A stretch of 64,000 nt of DNA, taken from the NCBI GenBank assembly GCA_963682025.1, contig OY821519.1, forward strand, positions 68,517,525-68,581,524, read 5' to 3'. The DNA is from Cordilura impudica. Lineage: Eukaryota; Arthropoda; Insecta; Diptera; Scathophagidae. How positions within the stretch are numbered: position 1 is the stretch's first letter; every line of letters begins with the position of its first letter. Made by a program: the position numbers and the translations under genes. The notes beneath the pieces are model-generated. The model was not told the origin of the DNA. It saw only the letters and a program-made list of their open reading frames with translations, and ran no database searches. Below, in pieces: positions 58,901-64,000 of this stretch.

Positions 58901-61541
58901 AAAAGTATATTTTCTTAAAAAAGTACCCTCTCTTTTCTTAAAAAAGTAATCTTTATTAAAAAAGTATCTTTTTTTAAAAAGTAAATATTCTTAGAATAGT
59001 AAATTTTCTTTAAAAAAAAAGTATCCTTTCTGAAAAAAGTATATTTTGTTAAAAAAGTGTTCTTTGTTTATAAAAGTACATTTTCTTAGATAAGTACTTT
59101 TTCTTAAAAAAGTACCTTATATTAAAACGTATATTTTCTGAAAAAAGTAAATTTTCTTAAAAGAAAAAAAAAATTGATTATCTTATAAGTTCCTTTTTTT
59201 AAAAAAGAAAGTACCTTTTCTTAAAAAGTACCTTTTCATAAAAAAAGTACCTTATCTTAAAAACGCACCTTTTCTTAAAAAAGTACACTTTCTGAAAAAA
59301 AGTATATGTATATTCTTAAAAAAGTAACTTTTCTTAAAATATTACCTCTTGTTAAAAAAGTATTCTTTCTTAAAAAAGTATTATTTTCTTAAAAAATAAT
59401 AATTTTTAAAAAAATACGTTTTCTTAAATAAGTAAAAAGTAATAAATTTAAAAAAAAATTAATTTCTTAAAAAGTACCTTTTCTTAAAAAAACTACGCTT
59501 TCTAAAAAAGTACATTTCCTTAAAAATGTACCTTAAAAAAGTACCTTTTCTTAAAATGTGCATTTTCTGAAAAAAAAGTATATTTTCTTTAAAAAGTAAA
59601 TTAAAAAAATTAAATTTTCTTCGAGAAATAAAAATTTTTTAAAGTATCTTTTCTTATAAAAGTACATTTTCTTAAAAAATATTTTAATACTTTTTTAGCG
59701 GGTGCCTTACAACTTTGGAGGGAGTCAAAAATTCGGCATATTCGAATTTAACTCTCTTATATATTTTTTTTATAACCCAAAAAAAAAAATAATTTTCTTA
59801 AACGAAAATTCTTCACAATTTAGTTTTTTTTTTTTTATAATTTGAGAGTTTTTCGGAAGCTGTCTAGAATCTTTAAATATATTGCTGACATCATAATTCG
59901 AAGACTTTCTTCATCTTAAAGATGCTTCTTATTATAGTAGTCCTTCTCAATTATGTTCTGTTATATAATTATTATTAATTTTTTAGCCATTGTCTACAGA
60001 TGATAATAGCAACGACAGCATTAAATGTGACGTGTCTACCGCTGCTTTACAGGATAGTGTAGAGCCTAGTCAATCAAATTTAGAACATAATTCAAAACGA
60101 AACAGTGAAAATAACGTTTCCCATGAAATGGAAGATAACGCTGAAAAACTTCAAAATACAGCCGTACAAGAGCAAAATGAGAATGCAGAAATTGAACCTG
60201 AAATTATCAAGGAGGTAAATGAAAATCAAGAAATGGAAGATATATCTGAAAAACTTCAAAATACAGCCGCACAAGAGCAAAACGAGGAAGCAGAAATTGA
60301 ACCTGAAATTATTAAGGAGGTAAATGAAAATCAAGAAATGGAAGAAAATTCTGAAAAACTGCAAAATACAGCCGCACAAGAGCAAAACGAGAATGCAGAA
60401 ATTGAACCTGAAATTATCAAGGAGGTAAATGAAAATCAAGAAATGGAAGAAAATTCTGAAAAACTTCAAGAGCAAAACGATAATGCAGAAATTGAACCTG
60501 AAATTATCAAGGAGGTAAATGAAAATCAAGAAATGGTAGATAAATCTGAAAAACTTCAAAATACATCCGCGCAAGAGCAAAATGAGAAAGCAGAAATTGA
60601 ACTTGAAATTATAAAGGAGGTAAATGAAAATCAAGAAATGGAAGAAAAATCTGAAAAACTTCAAGAGCAAAACGAGAATGCAGAAATTGAACCTGAAATT
60701 ATCAAGGAGGTAAATGAAAATCAAGAAATGGTAGATAAATCTGAAAAACTTCAAAATACAGCCGCACAAGAGCAAGACGAGAATGCAGAAATTGAACCTG
60801 GAATTATCAAGGAGGTAAATGAAAATCAAGAACGGAGCAACGATGATGAAATTAACGAAAGTAAAACAGAAAGTTTCGAAGAGAACCAAAATGATGAAAA
60901 ATTAAAGGAAATTTTTGATATATGCGATATAGAAAAAACTGTTGTAGAAGAATCAGCTGGAACAAAAACTCTCAATGAAACTCAAAATGAAAATCAATCG
61001 GATACAGAAATATCTAAAGAATCTACAGATAATAATGCCGAACTGAAAACAAATGACGAAAACACAATTATATCAAAATGTGATAAAGATTTTGAATTAA
61101 CAACAACCAATGAGATATTGGATAGCACAGAAAGTACGCCAATTATCGATACAGAAATAATTGAGGAATGTAAAGATAACGTTTTGGAACTAAAACCAGT
61201 TGACAATTTATGCGATAATATTGAAGAAACATGCCAGAACATCGAATTCGATGCAAACAAATGCGAAACAAATACTGAACGTCCGCCATCATTGGACATT
61301 TTTGATGATATATCAATGGAGTCTCTTAGAGTAGATGAAAATGATAAAAGCGATGAAGAAAGTGAGGAAGAAAAGTATATGAAGCAAATGTGTTTAACGA
61401 AACCTGTCAAAGTGGTCCTACGCAAACTTCGTCCTGCAGACGTGACAAATTTACGCCAACCCAAAATTAGAGTCAAGCGTATAAATGTAGAAAAATCTGT
61501 GAAAGCATTTAAAGCGAAACAAAAACTTTTAGCTACAAAAG
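49956..61541 (+). CDS. Large ten-exon host gene, acidic low-complexity protein, function unknown, 3' end missing
   Basis: Exons 49956-50042, 50118-50562, 51792-52063, 52126-52818, 52895-53747, 53808-54443, 54528-54611, 54675-54761, 54817-54857 and 59987-61541 join with consistent phase and GT-AG borders, giving at least 1584 codons. The N-terminal 700 or so residues look folded and helical (MHDERIYVLIYCWELCEDYK; YKGWYFAKIVLLVKIIGHEL; RSFAWVVDWTEMRNRCKILL). A Glu/Asp run follows at the end of exon 5, then a Lys/Asp/Asn-rich linker, and exon 10 has seven 30/35-residue repeats. The end is basic (KPVKVVLRKLRP, RVKRINVEKS). No signal peptide or membrane segment was seen. A nuclear role is a guess from composition. 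I do not recognise the family. After 61541 a GTAACT donor suggests a further exon beyond the window; otherwise the frame stops at 61582. Confidence 0.85.
50610..50966 (-). mobile_element. Helitron-like element, family B, copy 6, in intron 2
   Basis: CTAG at 50610-50613 preceded by A, and the TC end at 50965-50966 on the minus strand. It accounts for about a third of the 1,229-bp intron 2. Confidence 0.75.
51287..51323 (+). repeat. TCTG microsatellite in intron 2
   Basis: A run of CTGT/TCTG units with one interruption. Confidence 0.9.
53748..53807 (+). other. 60-nt intron without stops, in frame (possible retained intron)
   Basis: GTATTATC...TTCCAG is 60 nt long and contains no stop in the coding frame, so retention would simply add 20 residues. 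The acceptor has a moderate pyrimidine tract. I treat it as an intron because the translated segment is hydrophobic and unlike its acidic surroundings. Confidence 0.6.
54890..59690 (+). repeat. GTAC-centred tandem array filling intron 9 (about 4.8 kb)
   Basis: Hundreds of degenerate units of about 17 bp of the type TTTTCTTAAAAAAGTACC. The middle AAAAGTACTTTT is self-complementary. Nearly all units share one orientation. Landmark variants recur in the same order: TTGATTTTCTTCTGTTTC at about 55747, 56526 and 58331, and TTTCCCTAAAAAGGAC near 57190 and 58810. This reveals a higher-order duplication of about 1.6-1.85 kb (roughly 56.0-57.84 kb against 57.85-59.47 kb). It is bounded by exon 9 and by about 300 bp of unique sequence before exon 10. 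Confidence 0.9.
60127..60834 (+). repeat. In-frame coding repeats in exon 10
   Basis: Seven units of 105 or 90 bp encode EKLQNTAAQEQNENAEIEP followed by EIIKEVNENQEM. Units 4 and 6 lack the five residues NTAAQ. The high DNA identity between units suggests recent expansion or ongoing homogenisation. Confidence 0.9.
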
Positions 61542-62079
61542 GTAACTATTTAAAATTATTTGTTCTTTTTTCTCTCTTCTAAACTAAATGTTTGATTTGT
61601 CAATGAAGACACATTGTTTAAAAGATAAAATGCTGACACAGCTCCAGCCAATTTATGTATCATTAAATTTACCACACCTTGAACAACTAACGGACAGCTT
61701 AGTTTTTATATAAGTTCATTGTAAAACTTTTGAGAACTAAAATTATATGATGTGATTTCTAGAATGAAAAGTAACAACTGGGATCAATCGAAGAGTTTCT
61801 TTGGTAAAATTTGATCGCTTTTGCTTCTATAGTCAAAATCAAGACTCAGGTCTTACTGTAAATATTCAAAATTTTATATGTAATTAAGAGATTATCTGCG
61901 GGCAAAAAAGGTCTGAGTCTAGGCTCAAAAGTTGGTTTACAGAGCAAAACTATTACCTTAATCCTTGGTTCATATATTTTCAATATATGACCGTAACTGT
62001 TGGTCTTCTATAGCTAATATCCAAACCAAAATCATGTTTTAATTATAATTGTTTTTGTAGTCCTTTCTTTAAAATCTTT
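61542..62079. other. Presumed intron 10, proximal part
   Basis: Nothing recognisable after the donor GTAACT. Confidence 0.4.
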
Positions 62080-62510
62080 GCTCAATCGTAGTTCAATCTA
62101 TAATCAAAATCTTAGTTCAATCATAGGTCATTCTATAATCAGAATCCTGGCTCAATCGTAGGTCATTCTGTTATCAAAATCTTGGCTGAATGGTAAGTCA
62201 TTCTATAATCCAAATTTTAATCGTAATTTATTCTATAATCACAGCCTTGGCTTAATCGTATGTCAGTCTATAATCGAAATCTTGGCTTAATCGTATGTAA
62301 TTCTAGAATCGCAATCTTGGCTTAATCTTAGGTCCGCTATAATCAAATTTTTGGATTAATCGTTGGTTATTCTATAATCGAAATATTTTCTCAAACGTAC
62401 ATTCTATAATCAAAATTTTGGCTTAATGTAAGTTCATATCATAATCAAAATCTTGGCTTAATCGTAGATCATACTATAATCAAATTTTTGGATTAATCGT
62501 TGGTTATTCC
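62080..62510 (+). repeat. Degenerate tandem repeat, about 36-bp period
   Basis: About 12 units built on TTGGCTTAATCGTAGGTCAT followed by TCTATAATCAAAATC, with frequent small indels. Non-coding. It ends where the Tc1-like element begins. Confidence 0.85.
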
Positions 62511-62520
62511 ACGAGCCCCG

Positions 62521-63702
62521 ACCACTATTAATTCGTACGGCAAGCTTTTTTACCCGTATGCAATGTTTAACAGATGATATTTTCAATACTAAAGTAGACA
62601 ACACATGCAAACCAATTTTTTCTGAAAGATCATTTTATTCTCTTAATTTTAGAGAAACAAATTTTTGTTGTACTTTAACAACAACAACAACAACATTTAT
62701 TTCTTTGAATGTTTTGCTTAACTGATAAGAAAAATTTGACCAGTAGTAATTCGTGCGGTGCGTTCAATATTTACTATTATATTAAACATGTAATTTTTTT
62801 TAAATATTAATATTGGGTAACATCGCCTTTTGCCTCTACAACACATTTACAACGCTTTGGCATAGATTTTAATAAATTCTGGCATTGTTCTGTTGAAATA
62901 GAATCCCACATCTCTTGCAATTTTGTTTTTAAATCAGAAAGGGTTCTTTGAAGCTCATTTTTTAGGTTTCCTTTCATTATTCCCCATATATTCTCGATTG
63001 GGCTTAGGTCCGGACTATTTGATGGCCAATCTAAGACCCCAATTTCCTTATACTGCAGCCATGATTTGGTTCGTTTGGCAGTATGAGATGATGCTCGATT
63101 CTGTTGAAACGTGTATTCACCACAGTCAGCCAGTTTTGGTAATGACGGCAACAAACTTATTTCTAGTATGTTAATGTATTTTTCAGCGTTGACCATCCTA
63201 TCAATAAAGTGCAGTTGTCCTACCCCTTTAGCAGACATACAACCCCACACCATTATGTTTGCTGGGAACTTAACTGTCCTTTTAAGGCAGTCTTTATGGT
63301 ACGCTTCAGTTTTGTTACGCTTCAGTTTTGTTACAGACTCTCCTTCGCGCATCACCGACACTCACATCAAATTTAGATTCATCGCTAAATATGATGGAGT
63401 TCCATTGCCTTTGAGTCCAAGACATCCGTTCCAAACACCATTGTAAACGCTTCTTCTTTTGGCGAAGCGTAAGCAATGGTTTTTCCTTGGCCTAAGAGTA
63501 ATTTAAGATATTGAGTATGTAACATAGATAGTCCCTATACATACCTTATAGAACTTATATCCAATATCTCGCAACTGCAGGCGCGTCCACTCACGCTTAA
63601 CACTTTTTCCGATTTTATCAGACCATTCTGATGCTAAATTTCTCAAACTTTGGCGACGATCAGCCTTCACAATCGGGGCCAGGGCTCTTTTATCACGAGC
63701 TG
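62521..63702 (-). mobile_element. Tc1-like element, truncated by a LINE
   Basis: At the left, GACCACTATTAATTCGTACG (62521) and GACCAGTAGTAATTCGTGCG (62741) are direct repeats about 220 bp apart, in the manner of the inverted-repeat/direct-repeat ends of some Tc1-like elements. The other end is missing because the LINE poly(A) begins at about 63703. Confidence 0.65.
62807..63702 (-). pseudogene. Tc1-like transposase with a 53-nt intron and a substituted catalytic residue
   Basis: Minus strand from about 63700: ITARDKRALAPIVKADRRQS, then SVKREWTRLQLRDIGYKFYK. A GT-AG intron at 63492-63544 follows; the reading resumes AKEKPLLTLRQKKKRLQWCL and reaches IIFSDESKFDVSVGDARRR with the first catalytic Asp. 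A 16-bp tandem duplication near 63308-63340 shifts the frame. From there the open segment to 62807 has NIMVWGCMSAKGVGQLHFID and TFQQNRASSHTA, where Asn replaces the second catalytic Asp, and LDWPSNSPDLSPIENIWG with the final Glu. The N-terminal DNA-binding part is lost to the LINE insertion. Not expected to be active. Confidence 0.8.
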
Positions 63703-63703
63703 T

Positions 63704-64000
63704 TATTTTTTTTTTTTTTTTTTTTTGTTAACCAACACTCAGGGGATGCCCCATACAAATGCAGTGCATTGTGTTGATTTAAGGAAAATTGGTTATGGGA
63801 AGGAGGAGAGAGGGAGTAGTGTTTATTGATATTTGACTTAAATTTTATTAGATTATAACTGTCTGGAAAGACCTCTGCGGGGAGTTTATTCCACATACGG
63901 CTAGTTCGACTGATAAACGAATTCTCTCTGTAATGCGTTGTGCGGTCAACTGGACAATAGACTACAAACGGATGTGATCTACTAGAGAAGCGGGTAGAGC
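63704..64000 (-). pseudogene. 3' end of a Jockey/CR1-like LINE, continues beyond the window
   Basis: Poly(A) is seen as a T-run at about 63705-63727. It is followed on the minus strand by the LINE C-terminus: MWNKLPAEVFPDSYNLIKF and INKHYSLSPPSHN. It is close to the copy at 12612-14003 and retains the WNKLP segment deleted there. It inserted into the Tc1-like transposase. Confidence 0.85.

Noticed and set aside
54890..59690. Possible CRISPR-like array of short palindromic repeats
   Set aside because: Units vary in sequence and length, there are no unique spacers, no cas genes are present, and the setting is an animal intron.
60092..60889. A 265-codon open frame on the minus strand of exon 10
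   Set aside because: It is the antisense shadow of the Glu/Asn-rich coding repeats: its repeated Phe/Leu/Ile text is the complement of the sense repeats.
61542..61582. Exon 10 ending at the stop at 61580-61582
   Set aside because: A good donor (AAAG/GTAACT) precedes it and the added tail is a short hydrophobic run unlike the rest of the protein. It is not excluded, but a further exon is more likely.

Overview
The window looks like nuclear DNA of a fly, probably a schizophoran and plausibly a calyptrate such as a blow fly, house fly or stable fly. The evidence is very AT-rich sequence, short GT-AG introns, and a dense mix of insect-type mobile elements (Jockey-like LINEs, Helitrons, hAT, piggyBac, mariner, Tc1 and Transib relatives, and a gypsy-group errantivirus). 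No species is claimed. No rRNA gene, functional tRNA gene or CRISPR array was seen.

Layout. 1-1614: minus-strand Jockey-type ORF1 with one nonsense codon, running off the left edge. 2236-2900: Transib/RAG1-like transposase fragment. 6542-11554: a complete but dead hAT element with an 8-bp target duplication; its transposase (8217-9950, minus) is decayed and the element is packed with nested insertions. 11696-12437: non-autonomous Helitron carrying 123-bp tandem repeats. 12612-14003: 5'-truncated LINE. 14604-15496: piggyBac remnant. 15.7-24.2 kb: many short arrays of a GTAC-centred repeat, interleaved with a LINE fragment, MITEs and two element families carrying hammerhead-ribozyme-like motifs; the one at 22603-22649 is complete. 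26209-29774: Helitron with both termini and a broken Rep/helicase ORF. 31023-32638: a four-exon gene of unknown function with a 915-bp mariner in its first exon and one stop codon. 34030-42552: an apparently intact errantivirus with two 528-bp LTRs (identical by eye), 4-bp target duplication, tRNA-Lys-type primer site, gag, pol in the -1 frame after a canonical slippery heptamer, and env behind a splice acceptor. It sits inside one copy of a dispersed repeat (family A). 43.1-48.0 kb: further copies of families A, B and D and nested MITEs. 48560-49064: MADF/BESS-type remnant.

49956 to the right end holds the main host gene. Ten exons with consistent splice phase encode at least 1584 residues of an acidic, low-complexity protein that I do not recognise. 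Intron 2 has taken a Helitron-like insertion. Intron 9 is about 5.1 kb and consists almost wholly of the GTAC-centred repeat with higher-order duplications. The 3' end of this gene is not visible. Downstream are a 36-bp tandem repeat, a Tc1 relative with a substituted catalytic residue, and the 3' end of a second Jockey-like LINE that continues past the window.

The genes do not form one pathway. The window is two host genes in a sea of nested transposons, so insertion order can be read in several places. The most notable items are the young-looking errantivirus and its leader repeat array, the hammerhead ribozymes, the intron-filling array and the mariner-disrupted host gene. Exon boundaries and families come from reading the sequence only; no database search was possible.
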